A DNA stretch of 64,000 bases from Actinoplanes palleronii (lineage in GTDB: Bacteria > Actinomycetota > Actinomycetes > Mycobacteriales > Micromonosporaceae), in assembly GCF_016862315.1 (NCBI RefSeq), contig NZ_BOMS01000130.1, positions 1 through 64,000 on the forward strand. The letters run 5' to 3'. Every line of letters begins with the position of its first letter. The first letter of the stretch is position 1. A model generated the notes under the pieces. The model had not been told where the DNA came from and did not search any database. It worked only from the letters and a program-made list of their open reading frames with translations. The translations under genes were made by a program, and so were the position numbers. Shown here piece after piece: positions 1 to 11,343 of the stretch.

Positions 1-30
1 GACGATCCGCACCCCGGCGAACGCACGACC

Positions 31-792
31 TCAAGCCCTTGAACTTGATCTTCCAGCTCCCCCCGCGGAAGCTCCTCCCGCGGAAGCTCCCCCCGCGGAA
101 GCTCCCCCCGCGGAAGCTCCCCCCGCGGAAGCTCCCCCCGGCAGCCGCGCCAGCACCTCCTCCAGCGCCACCCCCGCAGCCCTGTCCAGCAGCACATCCG
201 CGTGCGCATAACGATCCCGCGCGGTGAACCCGTTCGGGATCGCCACGCACCGCAGTCCCGCGGCCTGCGCCGCCACCACCCCGTGCGGGCTGTCCTCGAA
301 CGCCACCGCCTCCTCCGGCGGCACCCCGAGCCGGGACAGCGCCAGCCGGTACACCGCCGGGTCCGGTTTGTGCCGGTCGACCTCGTCGCCGCAGGCCAGG
401 ACGTCGAAGCGGGCGAGGTCGCCGGTCCGGGCCAGGTTCGGGCGCACCCAGGTGGCCGGTGAGCTGCTGGCGACCGCGAGCCGCAGCCCGCGCCGCTGCG
501 CGGCGGCGAGCCAGGGACCGATGCCGTCGATCAGACCGAGGGTGGTGTGGATCTTTTCCCGGTACGCCATCCGCCGCGAGTGACTGGCCGGACGGTCGAA
601 CCCGGACCCCACCGCGCGGGCCAGCGCCGTGTACCGCGACTCGCTCACGTCACCGCCGTGCTCGGCGAAGAAGCCGGACGTGTCCAGTTCCAGCCCGTGC
701 TGACGCCACTCCCACTGCCAGCTGTCCAGCAGCGTGGCCTCGGTGTCCATCAGCAGCCCGTCGAAGTCGAAGATCAACGCCTGGATCGCCAT
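31..792 (-). CDS. HAD-superfamily hydrolase (beta-phosphoglucomutase-like) with GGASA repeat tail
   Basis: A 253-residue HAD phosphatase/phosphomutase of the cap-containing subfamily. Seen: motif I FDFDGLLMD at residues 8-16 (nucleophile Asp9, acid-base Asp11), motif II around VASSSP (about 107), the motif III lysine in DRHKPDP (about 140) and motif IV AFEDSPHG (about 165). The catalytic set is complete, and the enzyme probably acts on a small phosphorylated sugar or metabolite in the cytosol. The real substrate cannot be read from sequence. The last 35 residues are not part of the fold: five copies of the pentapeptide GGASA followed by a Ser/Arg tail, encoded by a 15-bp tandem DNA repeat. 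The ATG at 792 immediately precedes the HAD beta-1 strand, so the start is firm. Confidence 0.88.
   Translation of the reverse strand: MAIQALIFDFDGLLMDTEATLLDSWQWEWRQHGLELDTSGFFAEHGGDVSESRYTALARAVGSGFDRPASHSRRMAYREKIHTTLGLIDGIGPWLAAAQRRGLRLAVASSSPATWVRPNLARTGDLARFDVLACGDEVDRHKPDPAVYRLALSRLGVPPEEAVAFEDSPHGVVAAQAAGLRCVAIPNGFTARDRYAHADVLLDRAAGVALEEVLARLPGGASAGGASAGGASAGGASAGGASAGGAGRSSSRA
56..140. repeat. 15-bp tandem repeat inside the HAD gene
   Basis: Unit GCTCCCCCCGCGGAA repeats at 56, 71, 86, 101 and 116, with a partial sixth copy at 131-140. The second unit has one C-to-T change. Fifteen bases keep the frame, so each copy adds one GGASA to the protein C-terminus. Copy number could vary by slippage without breaking the gene. 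Confidence 0.95.
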
Positions 793-828
793 GGCCCGAT
801 CATCCCGGACCGGGCGCGGTGCACCGGG

Positions 829-1380
829 TCAGCGGGGTGGGTCGAGGCGCCGGGGGACACAGTGCGCCGCGCTGATCGTGTGGCACCAGACGGTCACCGC
901 GTCCTGGTCCGGGAAGTCACCGAGCGCGACGGTCAGCCAGCTGCCCGGCTCGCTCACCGGATGGTTCAGGTCGGTGCTCCGGAGCAGCACCACCTGGTGG
1001 TCGTCGCTGGCCAGGTCGCGGCGCAGGCGCTGGTGCTCGGCGAGGACCGCGGCCGGGTCGGTGCGGCCGGCCGGGGGCGCCGCGAGTTCGGCGGCGTACT
1101 GGCCGAGCAGGTCGAGGGCGGCCAGGTCGTCGCGGTGGGTGAATTCCAGCTCGGCCTGCGGGCCGGTGCCGAGCGGCCAGGACTCCGGGCTCGGGCCGAA
1201 CCCGACGGTCGGCTGGGCGGCCGGCAGCAGCGGGACGAGTGTGGTGGGCGGGGCGGCCCGGTCGAACCGGGCCAGGATCGCAGCCGTCAGTGCGGCCGCG
1301 CCGAAGACGGTGATCGCGGCGACGGTCACCGCCCGGGAGCGGGGCCGGGCGGGCGGGGCGGTTTTCCGGTACGCGTCCAC
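829..1380 (-). CDS. Small N-terminally anchored protein of unknown function
   Basis: 183 residues with a GTG start at 1380. A basic N-terminus is followed by one hydrophobic segment at about residues 17-38, then a hydrophilic extracytoplasmic domain of about 145 residues containing two cysteines near the end (WCHTISAAHC). That is the topology of a type II membrane-anchored protein. I do not recognise a family. It sits alone between the HAD gene (37 nt downstream) and the divergent GAF-GGDEF gene. The two close cysteines could form a disulfide outside the membrane, which is inference. Confidence 0.7.
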   Translation of the reverse strand: MDAYRKTAPPARPRSRAVTVAAITVFGAAALTAAILARFDRAAPPTTLVPLLPAAQPTVGFGPSPESWPLGTGPQAELEFTHRDDLAALDLLGQYAAELAAPPAGRTDPAAVLAEHQRLRRDLASDDHQVVLLRSTDLNHPVSEPGSWLTVALGDFPDQDAVTVWCHTISAAHCVPRRLDPPR

Positions 1381-1564
1381 TGGCCCTCCGGCTCGTTCAG
1401 CACGCGGGTCTCCTCGACGCTAACCGGCCAGCGAGTCGATTACCAGGGCATACGTCGTTTTCAGTCGTCCGGGTGGGCCGCGGCGGGGATCCGCTCCCGA
1501 ACTGCGACCCGGGTCTCGGCCTTCACGGCTCAACCCCGGGCCCGGAGTGCCGACCTTGGGGACC

Positions 1565-3088
1565 ATGAGCGTGGGCAGCGGATTGCACACAGCCGGACCT
1601 CTGATGGAGGCCCCCGGCGACACAGGCGTGACGCCGGACCGGCAGGTCCTGCTGCTGGCCGAACTGGTCGGCTTCATGACCAAGGACACCCCTTCGGTCC
1701 AGCACGTCCTCGACCTGATGACACCGCACCTGCGGGAACTCGCCGGGCTGACCGCGGCGACCGTCTTCGAGCTGGACTCGGAGACCGGTCTGATGACCGG
1801 CACCGCCCAGTTCGGCGAGCCGGGGCGCCGGGACCAGATGGTCGCCGGCAAGGTGTTCCGGGCCGCGGCCGGTGGTCCGCCGGTGATCAGCGGTCAGCAG
1901 ATGGCGATCCGGCTGCGGATCGGCGGCCAGACCGTCGGTGTGCTGCTGCTCACCGGCGACACCCTGGCCGAGCTGCGCCAGGACACCATCTCGACGGTGG
2001 CGCTGCACTTCGCCACCACCCTGCAGGGCCTGACCGCGGAGAAGGCCCGGCAGTTCGTGGCGCACACCAGCTCCACCATCCAGGAGCTGTTCGAGAAGGG
2101 GATGACCGCGGGCAGCGTGGAGGAGGCGGCCGAGCTGCTGACCCACTCGTGCGCCACGGCGTTCCGCACCGAGCACGCCAGCCTGCACCTGATCGACAAC
2201 GACGGGCGGATCCGGTACGTCTACGGCGTCGGCTGCCCGGACGAGCGCCTCGACCAGCTGCGCACCAACCTGGTCGGCAAGCCCGCGATCGAGTCACCGG
2301 TCTGGCGCAGCATCGTGGAGTCCGGCGAACCCTCGCTGATCAACAACGCGTCCACCACCAAGACCCGGCTCGGCGGGATGGCGCAGACGCTGGGGCTGGG
2401 CTCGTTCATCGCGATGCCGCTGATGTCCGGTTTCGGGCCGGTCGGCATGGTGATGTGCGGCGACTCCTCGGGCACCCGCGAGTGGACCGCCCGGGACCGC
2501 ATCCTGGCGCAGCAGCTCGCCGCCGAGGGCGCGCTGATCATGGACAGCGCCCGGATGCGCCAGGCCAACCAGATGCACATGCAGGAGCTCACCCGGCAGG
2601 CGTTCCACGACTCGCTGACCGGGCTGCCGAACCGTAAGCACCTGCTGGACCGGGGCGAGCAGGCGATCGAGATAGCGATGGGCACCGGCACCCGGATGGC
2701 GCTACTGATGCTCGACCTGAACGGCTTCAAGCAGGTCAACGACACCATCGGGCACCACGCCGGCGACGTGCTGCTGCAGCTGGTCGGGATGCGGCTGGAC
2801 GCGCTGGTCCGCTGGCCGGACATGGCCGCCCGGCTCGGTGGCGACGAGTTCTCGATGCTGCTCACCGGCAATCCGGACGACCGGTCCGCGGTCGAGGTCG
2901 GCGAGCTGATCTGCGAGCGGCTGCGTGAGCCGTTCGAGATCGACGGCCGCGAGGTCAAGATCGGCGCCAGCATCGGCGTCGCCCTGTTCCCGCGGCACGC
3001 CGTCGAGTTCGGCACCCTGTTGAAGGACGCCGACGCCTCGATGTACCTGGCCAAGCGCTCCGGCGGCGGCGTGCACCTGGCCAAGTAG
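1565..3088 (+). CDS. GAF-GAF-GGDEF diguanylate cyclase
   Basis: Soluble c-di-GMP synthase of about 507 residues. Two GAF-like sensory regions (about residues 30-170 and 180-330) precede a GGDEF domain (about 345-505). Seen: the entry motif HDSLTGLPNR, the substrate-loop LMLDLNGFKQVND, an intact active-site signature RLGGDEFS, and RWPD exactly five residues before GGDEF, which is a complete RxxD product-inhibition I-site. The enzyme is therefore expected to be active and feedback-inhibited. No transmembrane segments are seen, so it probably senses a cytosolic ligand through GAF. The start is uncertain: ATG 1565 is used, with in-frame GTG at 1547 and 1571. It is a single-gene unit ending 53 nt before the convergent acyl-CoA dehydrogenase. 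Confidence 0.9.
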   Translation: MSVGSGLHTAGPLMEAPGDTGVTPDRQVLLLAELVGFMTKDTPSVQHVLDLMTPHLRELAGLTAATVFELDSETGLMTGTAQFGEPGRRDQMVAGKVFRAAAGGPPVISGQQMAIRLRIGGQTVGVLLLTGDTLAELRQDTISTVALHFATTLQGLTAEKARQFVAHTSSTIQELFEKGMTAGSVEEAAELLTHSCATAFRTEHASLHLIDNDGRIRYVYGVGCPDERLDQLRTNLVGKPAIESPVWRSIVESGEPSLINNASTTKTRLGGMAQTLGLGSFIAMPLMSGFGPVGMVMCGDSSGTREWTARDRILAQQLAAEGALIMDSARMRQANQMHMQELTRQAFHDSLTGLPNRKHLLDRGEQAIEIAMGTGTRMALLMLDLNGFKQVNDTIGHHAGDVLLQLVGMRLDALVRWPDMAARLGGDEFSMLLTGNPDDRSAVEVGELICERLREPFEIDGREVKIGASIGVALFPRHAVEFGTLLKDADASMYLAKRSGGGVHLAK

Positions 3089-3141
3089 AACGCCAGGTAA
3101 AACGCCGAAAAGGACGCCAAGGAGAACGCCGAGGAGAGAGC

Positions 3142-4284
3142 TCAGACGAACGCCCCGTGGCCGGTGATCGCCCGGCCCACGATCAGCGTGTTGATCTCAC
3201 GGGTGCCCTCGTACGAGTAGAGCGCCTCCGCATCCGCCACGAACCGCCCGATGTTGTAGTCCAGTACGATGCCGTTGCCCGCGAGCAGCTCACGGGCCCA
3301 GCCCACCACCTCGCGCATCCGGGTGGTGCAGTACGCCTTGGCCAGTGCCGAATGCTCGTCCCGGTACTGGCCGGCGTCCTGCAGCTGGGCCAGCCGCACG
3401 CACATCCCGAGCGCGCCGGTCACATTGCCCACCATCCGCACCAGCAGGTCCTGGACCAGCTGGAACTTCGCGATCGGGCGGCCGAACTGCTCGCGCTCGC
3501 CGGCGTACGCCAGGGCGATCTCGTAGGCCGCCAGCATCACGCCGACCGCCTGCCAGGCCACCCCGCTGCGGGTCTCCCGCAGGATCTTGGCGGTGTCCTT
3601 GAACGAGTTCGCGTTCTGCAGCCGGTCGGTCTCCGGCACCCGGACGTCCACCAGCTCGATGTCGGCGTTCTGCACGATCCGCAGCGCGATCTTGTTCTCG
3701 ATCTTGGTGGCGGTCAGGCCGGGCGCGTCGCCGGGCACCACGAAGCCCTTGACCTGGTCGTCCGCGACGTCGCGGGCCCAGACCACGATCAGGTCGGCGA
3801 ACGTGGCGTTGCCGATCCAGCGCTTCTGCCCGTCGAGCACCCAGGTGTCGCCGTCGCGGCGGGCCGTGGTGCGCAGACCGGCCGCCACGTCCGACCCGCC
3901 GGTCGGCTCGGTCAGCGCGAACGCGCCGATCTGGTCGAACGCGGTCATCCCGGGCAGCCAGCGTTCGCGCTGCTCCGGCGAGCCGCAGGTCTGGATGCTG
4001 CCCATCGCGAGGCCGGCGTGCACGCCGTAGAACGTGGCCATGGACGCGTCCGCGTGCGCCATCTCCAGCGCCAGCCAGCCGTTGAGCAACGAGGAGCGTT
4101 CGTGGCCGGCCAGGCCGAGCCCGGCGAACTGTTTGATCAGGTGACTCGGGAACTCGGCCCGGGCCCAGTGGTCGTTGGCGATCGGGACCACTTCGGCGGT
4201 CAGGAAGTCGCGGACCCGGTGCACGGTCGCGGCCTCGTCCTCGGACAGCAGTCCCTGAAAGGCGTAAAGATCTCCGGCGAGCAT
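3142..4284 (-). CDS. Acyl-CoA dehydrogenase, glutaryl-CoA dehydrogenase-like
   Basis: 380-residue FAD-dependent acyl-CoA dehydrogenase with N-terminal helical, middle beta and C-terminal helical domains. Seen: ALTEPTGGSD (FAD/substrate-binding signature, about 123-132), KRWIGNATFADL (about 153), REQFGRPIAKFQ (about 268) and the C-terminal catalytic loop SYEGTREINTLIVGRA, whose Glu is in the glutaryl-CoA/short-chain position. The KRWIGN and YEGT blocks resemble glutaryl-CoA dehydrogenases more than butyryl-CoA ones. The likely reaction is alpha,beta-desaturation of an acyl-CoA (possibly with decarboxylation) feeding electrons to ETF. It is divergent from the glycyl-tRNA synthetase gene with only 44 nt between starts. 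There are no neighbouring catabolic genes to fix the substrate. Confidence 0.88.
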   Translation of the reverse strand: MLAGDLYAFQGLLSEDEAATVHRVRDFLTAEVVPIANDHWARAEFPSHLIKQFAGLGLAGHERSSLLNGWLALEMAHADASMATFYGVHAGLAMGSIQTCGSPEQRERWLPGMTAFDQIGAFALTEPTGGSDVAAGLRTTARRDGDTWVLDGQKRWIGNATFADLIVVWARDVADDQVKGFVVPGDAPGLTATKIENKIALRIVQNADIELVDVRVPETDRLQNANSFKDTAKILRETRSGVAWQAVGVMLAAYEIALAYAGEREQFGRPIAKFQLVQDLLVRMVGNVTGALGMCVRLAQLQDAGQYRDEHSALAKAYCTTRMREVVGWARELLAGNGIVLDYNIGRFVADAEALYSYEGTREINTLIVGRAITGHGAFV

Positions 4285-4328
4285 ATTCGCTTACATGCCC
4301 AGCGGGGCCGCGCCCTAGACTTCGGCGC

Positions 4329-7277
<2,949 letters not shown>

Positions 7278-7287
7278 GTCCCACCCG

Positions 7288-7318
7288 CCGCCGCCCGGGC
7301 CGTCAGGCCGGGCGGCGG
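7288..7318. terminator. Bidirectional GC hairpin between convergent genes
   Basis: CCGCCGCCCGG at 7288-7298 pairs with CCGGGCGGCGG at 7308-7318 (11 bp, 9-nt loop). It lies just after the glyQS stop and overlaps the stop of the convergent DUF2306-like gene. There is no U-tract, as is usual in this GC range. Confidence 0.55.
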
Positions 7319-8028
7319 ACCGGGCGGGCCCGGCGGACCGGGCGGCCTCGGATGATCCACTCCGCGACCAGAATGTTGATCACCCAGCCGGCGGCCATCA
7401 GGAACGCGCGGGCGCCGACGCCGGGCGTCCCGATCGCGAGGGTCCACGGCAGGTGGGTGAAGACCTGGGTGCCGGCGCCCTGGCCGAGGGCGTAGGCCCG
7501 GATCATCCAGGCCCGGTGACCGGCGATGTCACGCCGGCGGATCAGCAGCACGGCCAGGACCAGCGCCACGATCATGACGGTGCCGACGATCAGGCGGGTC
7601 ACCTCCACCACGGCGCCGTCGATCGGCGGGAGGTCGTAGGCGACCGCCATCCACATCCCGCTGACCGCCACGACCAGCCCGGCCGCGACCAGGATCCGGC
7701 CGGCGACCCGGTGCCAGGCCGGCCGCCGGCGCCGGAACGCCGGAGCGAACTGGAACGCGCCCAGCACGCAGTAGAGGACCGCGGCGACGATGTGCGCCAC
7801 GACCGGCGCCGGCATCGCGAAGAAGCGGGCGTTCTCCGCGGTGACCGGGACACCGGTGGCCAGCTCGCCGAGCCGGTGCGCGCCCGCCAGCGACGGCACC
7901 AGGCTCAGCGCGATCAGGGCCGCCGGGATCCGCCAGCCGCCGCGCCGCCGGCGCGCACCGCGCTCACCGGCCGGTTCCGGCCGGGTGCCGCTGTCGGACC
8001 GTGCCGGTTCCAGCGCCGCATTCGTCAT
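7303..8028 (-). CDS. DUF2306-type multi-pass membrane protein
   Basis: About 241 residues from ATG 8028, or 253 from an upstream ATG at 8064. A basic N-terminus is followed by about six hydrophobic segments (PAALIALSLVPSLAG; VAHIVAAVLYCVLGAFQF; ILVAAGLVVAVSGMWMAV; LIVGTVMIVALVLAVLLI; and two more at the C-terminus). The pattern of conserved His after TM2 (AWHRVAGR), RRRDIAGHRAWMIRAYAL and the C-terminal GWVINILVAEWII matches the DUF2306 family of predicted heme- or quinone-handling membrane proteins. Function is unknown. It lies 96 nt downstream of the response regulator, so it may be co-transcribed with or controlled by that two-component system. Confidence 0.75.
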   Translation of the reverse strand: MTNAALEPARSDSGTRPEPAGERGARRRRGGWRIPAALIALSLVPSLAGAHRLGELATGVPVTAENARFFAMPAPVVAHIVAAVLYCVLGAFQFAPAFRRRRPAWHRVAGRILVAAGLVVAVSGMWMAVAYDLPPIDGAVVEVTRLIVGTVMIVALVLAVLLIRRRDIAGHRAWMIRAYALGQGAGTQVFTHLPWTLAIGTPGVGARAFLMAAGWVINILVAEWIIRGRPVRRARPVRRPA

Positions 8029-8124
8029 GCGTCGATCGTGGCCGTCCGGGGTGGGCCGGGGCATCGGCCCGCGGACCGGGCCCGGCTCCTGCCGGGGAAC
8101 GGGGAAGAACCGTACTTCCGGCCG

Positions 8125-8775
8125 TTACCGGCGACCGGTCTCGTATGCCCAGATGGCCATCTCGACCCGGTTCCGCGCCCCGAGCTTGGCCATCAGACTG
8201 GCCACGTGGGTCTTCACGGTGCTGAGGCTGATGAACAGCGCGCCGGCGATCTCGAGGTTCGTCCGACCGGCGGCGACGGCCAGCAGCACCTCCTCCTCCC
8301 GGCCGGTCAGCGGTTCGACCGGCTGCCGCAGCGGGCCGCCGGCGCCGCTGCGGGCGAACGCCGTCAGCAACCGTCCGGTCACCGCGGGCGCGATGATCGC
8401 GTCGCCGGCCGCCGCCGCCCGGACCGCCTGGGCCAGCAGCTCCGCACCGGCCTCCTTGAGCAGGAACCCGCGGGCGCCGGCCCGCAACGCCCCGTAGACG
8501 TGCTCGTCCAGGTCGAACGTGGTGATCACGACGACCGCGAGGGGGTCGGCGACGCCGGGACCGGCCAGTTCCCGGGTCGCGGCGATCCCGTCCATCCCGG
8601 GCATCCGGATGTCGAACAGGCACACGTCCGGGCGCAGCCGGCGGGCCAACTCGACGGCCTGGTGCCCGTTCGCCGCCTCGCCGACCACCTGGATGCCCGG
8701 CTGCACGTTGAGGATCATGGTCAGTCCGGTACGGACGATCTCCTGATCGTCGGCGACCAGCACCCGCAGGGTCAC
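8125..8775 (-). CDS. NarL/LuxR-family response regulator
   Basis: 216 residues. The receiver domain begins VLVADDQEIVRTG; the acidic pocket is the DD pair near residue 8, the phospho-acceptor Asp lies in FDIRMPGMDG (about residue 54), and the conserved Lys is in FLLKEAG. The C-terminal LuxR helix-turn-helix is LTGREEEVLLAVAAG through STVKTHVASLMAKLG. The start is GTG 8775, which overlaps the kinase stop as GTGA (TGA at 8774-8772). A longer reading back to 8832 would lie inside the kinase gene and adds no family sequence. It forms a coupled pair with the kinase encoded just upstream; the target genes are unknown, but the DUF2306-like gene is the nearest candidate. Confidence 0.93.
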   Translation of the reverse strand: MTLRVLVADDQEIVRTGLTMILNVQPGIQVVGEAANGHQAVELARRLRPDVCLFDIRMPGMDGIAATRELAGPGVADPLAVVVITTFDLDEHVYGALRAGARGFLLKEAGAELLAQAVRAAAAGDAIIAPAVTGRLLTAFARSGAGGPLRQPVEPLTGREEEVLLAVAAGRTNLEIAGALFISLSTVKTHVASLMAKLGARNRVEMAIWAYETGRR

Positions 8776-9875
8776 GACGGCAACACCGCCTCCACATGCC
8801 AGCCACGCTCCGGGCCGGGTCCGGCCACGCACGTGCCGCCGAGCAGTTCGGCGCGCTCCCGCATGCCGCTCACCCCGTACCCCTCGATCGTGGCACGCGG
8901 AACCGGAGCCGCGCCGTCGTCCTCGACCCGCAGGCGCACGCGTGATTCCTCCGCGGTGACCCGGACCCGGATGTGTGTCGCGCCCCGGGCGTGCCGCCGC
9001 GCGTTGGTGACCGCCTCCTGGACGATCCGGTAGACCGCCGCGCCGATCGCCGGCGCCACCGCACCGAGACCGGCACCGACCTCGATCTCCACCGGCGGGC
9101 CCGCGCCCGCGGCCAGACCGCTCAGGTCGGCGAGGCGCGGCGTGTCCGGCTCGTCGGTGCGCAGCGCGCGGAGCACCGTGCGCATCTCGGCCAGCGCCTG
9201 TCTCGCCTCGTTCTCGATCAGGCGCAGCGCGTCGGTGGCCGCGTCCGGACGGGTGCCCGCGGTGGCCAGCCCGGCCTGGGCGCGGATCGCCATCGCGGAC
9301 ACGTGATGCGCCACCGTGTCGTGCAGGTCACGGGCGAGGCGCTCGCGTTCGGTGGCCCGGACCTGGTCCAGTTCACGGGCCCGGGCACCGGACCGGTACC
9401 GGACCGCCGCACCCAGCGCGAAGACCGCGATCGTGATCGCCGTCCCGCCCGCGGTGTCACCGGCGGGCTCCTGGCTCAGCGCGAGCGCCGCCGCCTGCTT
9501 GACCATGACCACCAGGAGCCCCAGCGCGGCCTCCCGGCCGGAACCCCAGCGGAACAGCGCGTAGAGCACCACCAGCAGGTAGACCAGTGCGCCCTCCTCC
9601 GCCTTGACCCCGCCGGTGAGGGCCGGGGCGATCAGCGTCGCGCCGAACGCGACGGTGACCGCGAGCAGCGGCCGGCTGCGCCGGATCAGCAGGACCGGAG
9701 CGAGGCCGGCGGCCAGCAGCACCGCGACCACCCCGCCCGGCTGGCCGGGACGCAGCGCGCCCTCCAGCAGCGCCGCGGCGGCGCAGACCGCGGTCAGCAG
9801 CCAGTCGCGCCAGGACAGCGGCGGGGCGCCCGGCGGCCGCGGTTCCGCCAGCAGGGATCGGAGCGGGGCGGCCAT
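8772..9875 (-). CDS. HisKA_3-type sensor histidine kinase
   Basis: 367 residues from ATG 9875. The N-terminal half has four to six hydrophobic segments (about residues 25-160) with little outside the membrane. Next comes the HisKA_3 dimerisation helix with the phospho-acceptor His in RLARDLHDTVAHHVSAM, and a compact HATPase ending in the G-box GYGVSGMRERAELLGG. This is the DesK/LiaS-like architecture that pairs with NarL regulators, which is what follows it with a 4-nt overlap. The intramembrane sensor suggests sensing of membrane state or a lipophilic ligand (inference). A longer in-frame reading to 10001 lacks family sequence. Confidence 0.92.
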   Translation of the reverse strand: MAAPLRSLLAEPRPPGAPPLSWRDWLLTAVCAAAALLEGALRPGQPGGVVAVLLAAGLAPVLLIRRSRPLLAVTVAFGATLIAPALTGGVKAEEGALVYLLVVLYALFRWGSGREAALGLLVVMVKQAAALALSQEPAGDTAGGTAITIAVFALGAAVRYRSGARARELDQVRATERERLARDLHDTVAHHVSAMAIRAQAGLATAGTRPDAATDALRLIENEARQALAEMRTVLRALRTDEPDTPRLADLSGLAAGAGPPVEIEVGAGLGAVAPAIGAAVYRIVQEAVTNARRHARGATHIRVRVTAEESRVRLRVEDDGAAPVPRATIEGYGVSGMRERAELLGGTCVAGPGPERGWHVEAVLPS

Positions 9876-10039
9876 GCGCCGATGGTACGGCCGGCCGGGC
9901 TTCCGGCGCCTGGACGACCATTGGCCGGCCGTTTGCGGACACGCCACGAAACCGTCGCTTCGGCGACGATTCGATCGCGTCGACTGCCCTTCGGACATCA
10001 CGGCGACCAGCGCCGGATGCCGATTCCGTGGAGGAAACC

Positions 10040-11137
10040 GTGGCAGATCGCCGTCAGATGCTGCGCTTCGGTGCGATGGCCGCCGCCGCCCCGGCGCTGG
10101 GTGGGGCCATCTCGGCTCCGGCGTTCGCGCACGACAAGCCGAGCCGGCACCCGTCGACGCTGGTCGTCGGGCACCGGGGAGCTTCCGGCTACCGGCCCGA
10201 GCACACCCTGGCCTCCTACGAGCTGGCCGCCCGGATGGGCGCCGACTACATGGAGCCGGACCTGGTCAGCACGAAGGACGGCGTCCTGGTCTGCCGGCAC
10301 GAGCCGGAGATCGGCGGCACCACCAACGTCGCCTCGAAGCCGGAGTTCGCCGCCCGCAAGCGCACCGTCGTCCTGGACGGGGTGAGCGTCACCGGCTGGT
10401 GGACGCAGGACTTCACCCTCGCCGAGCTGAAGACGCTGCGCGCCACCGAGCGGATCCCGGCGATCCGCCAGCACAACACGCTCTACGACGGCCTGTTCCC
10501 GGTGCCGACCTTCCAGGAGGTCCTGGACCTGCGCAAGCGCCTCTCCCACGAGCTGGACCGGGAGATCGGCGTCTTCCCGGAGACCAAGCACCCCACGTTC
10601 TTCCGCGGCATCGGCCTCGAGCTGGAGACCCCGCTGGTCCGGATCCTGCGCCGCAACGGCCTGGACCGCCGGGGCGCGAAGGTCTTCGTCCAGTCGTTCG
10701 AGGCGGTCAACCTGCGCACCCTCGCCGACCACCACCGGGTCGAGGTGCCGCTGGTGTTCCTCAGCAGCGCGGACGGCAACCCGTTCAACGACCCGCGCAG
10801 CTACGCCGACTACCTCACGCCGGTCGGCCTCAAGGAGCTGTCCGAATACGTCGACGGCCTCGGCCCGGACAAGAGCCAGATCATCCCGCGCAACGCGGAC
10901 GGCACCCTGGCCACCCCGACCGCTCTGGTCAAGGACGCGCACCGGGCCGGCCTCAAGGTCATCCCGTACACGTTCCGCGCCGAGAACAGCTTCCTGCCGG
11001 CCGAGCTCAAGGTCGGCGCGGACGTCACCGCCTACGGCCGCGCCATCGACGAGCAGGTCACCTTCCTGCGTACCGGCATCGACGGACTCTTCACCGACCA
11101 GGCCGACGTCGGCGTCCTGGCCCGCAGTCTGGTCTAG
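10040..11137 (+). CDS. glpQ: Secreted glycerophosphodiester phosphodiesterase
   Basis: 365 residues from GTG 10040, chosen because GGAGGAAA ends 5-6 nt before it; GTG 10028 would place the ribosome site inside the gene. The N-terminus DRRQMLRFGAMAAAAP followed by a SAPAFA cleavage region is a Tat-like signal. The GDPD barrel begins VVGHRGASGYRPEHTLASYE with the catalytic His, then MEPDLVSTKDGVLVCRHE with the metal-binding Glu/Asp and second His. TGIDGLFTDQAD at the end is typical. It hydrolyses glycerophosphodiesters to sn-glycerol-3-phosphate plus an alcohol outside the cell. That fits the phosphate transporter downstream on the other strand as part of phosphorus scavenging. Confidence 0.92.
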   Translation: MADRRQMLRFGAMAAAAPALGGAISAPAFAHDKPSRHPSTLVVGHRGASGYRPEHTLASYELAARMGADYMEPDLVSTKDGVLVCRHEPEIGGTTNVASKPEFAARKRTVVLDGVSVTGWWTQDFTLAELKTLRATERIPAIRQHNTLYDGLFPVPTFQEVLDLRKRLSHELDREIGVFPETKHPTFFRGIGLELETPLVRILRRNGLDRRGAKVFVQSFEAVNLRTLADHHRVEVPLVFLSSADGNPFNDPRSYADYLTPVGLKELSEYVDGLGPDKSQIIPRNADGTLATPTALVKDAHRAGLKVIPYTFRAENSFLPAELKVGADVTAYGRAIDEQVTFLRTGIDGLFTDQADVGVLARSLV

Positions 11138-11167
11138 ACCGCTTTCCACCCCATTCGGTACGAGTAC

Positions 11168-11194
11168 GGAGCGCCCGTCCGCAGGCTACGAGCC
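11168..11194 (+). repeat. 27-nt post-stop core element, copy A
   Basis: Starts GGAGCGCCCGTCC and ends GGCTACGAGCC, 31 nt after the glpQ stop, and is preceded by GTAC motifs (11158, 11164). Related copies run on the minus strand at 35187-35213 and 39749-39775, each 20-22 nt past a stop codon. Copies A and B differ at one base in the 27. Confidence 0.85.
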
Positions 11195-11257
11195 ACGCTC
11201 ACTGATGGTCTCGCGCCGGGCCGCGGGACTCCGGGCCCGGCCGCGCCGCACGGTCCC

Positions 11258-11310
11258 GGCTGTCCCTCAGGGGTGCCTCCGGCACCCCGAGGGACCCCTG
11301 ACAACCAGCC
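11258..11310 (+). repeat. 53-nt hairpin module, copy A1
   Basis: Runs from GGCTGTCCC to CAACCAGCC, exactly 53 nt, with an inner GGGTGCC/GGCACCC stem and an outer AGGGGT/ACCCCT stem. It is 63 nt past the 27-nt core. It is nearly identical to the module at 35068-35120. Confidence 0.85.
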
Positions 11311-11343
11311 GCCGGTCCCGGCACGCGGCAGGCTTCCGGTCCC

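Noticed and set aside
547..2637. Very long open frame on the plus strand across the HAD, small anchored and GAF-GGDEF genes
   Set aside because: Arg/Gly/Pro/Ala-rich shadow frame created by high GC; it overlaps genes with clear domains and has no recognisable motif. The same applies to long frames at 4200-6074, 14193-16550, 20930-22372, 31521-33461 and 57362-59113.
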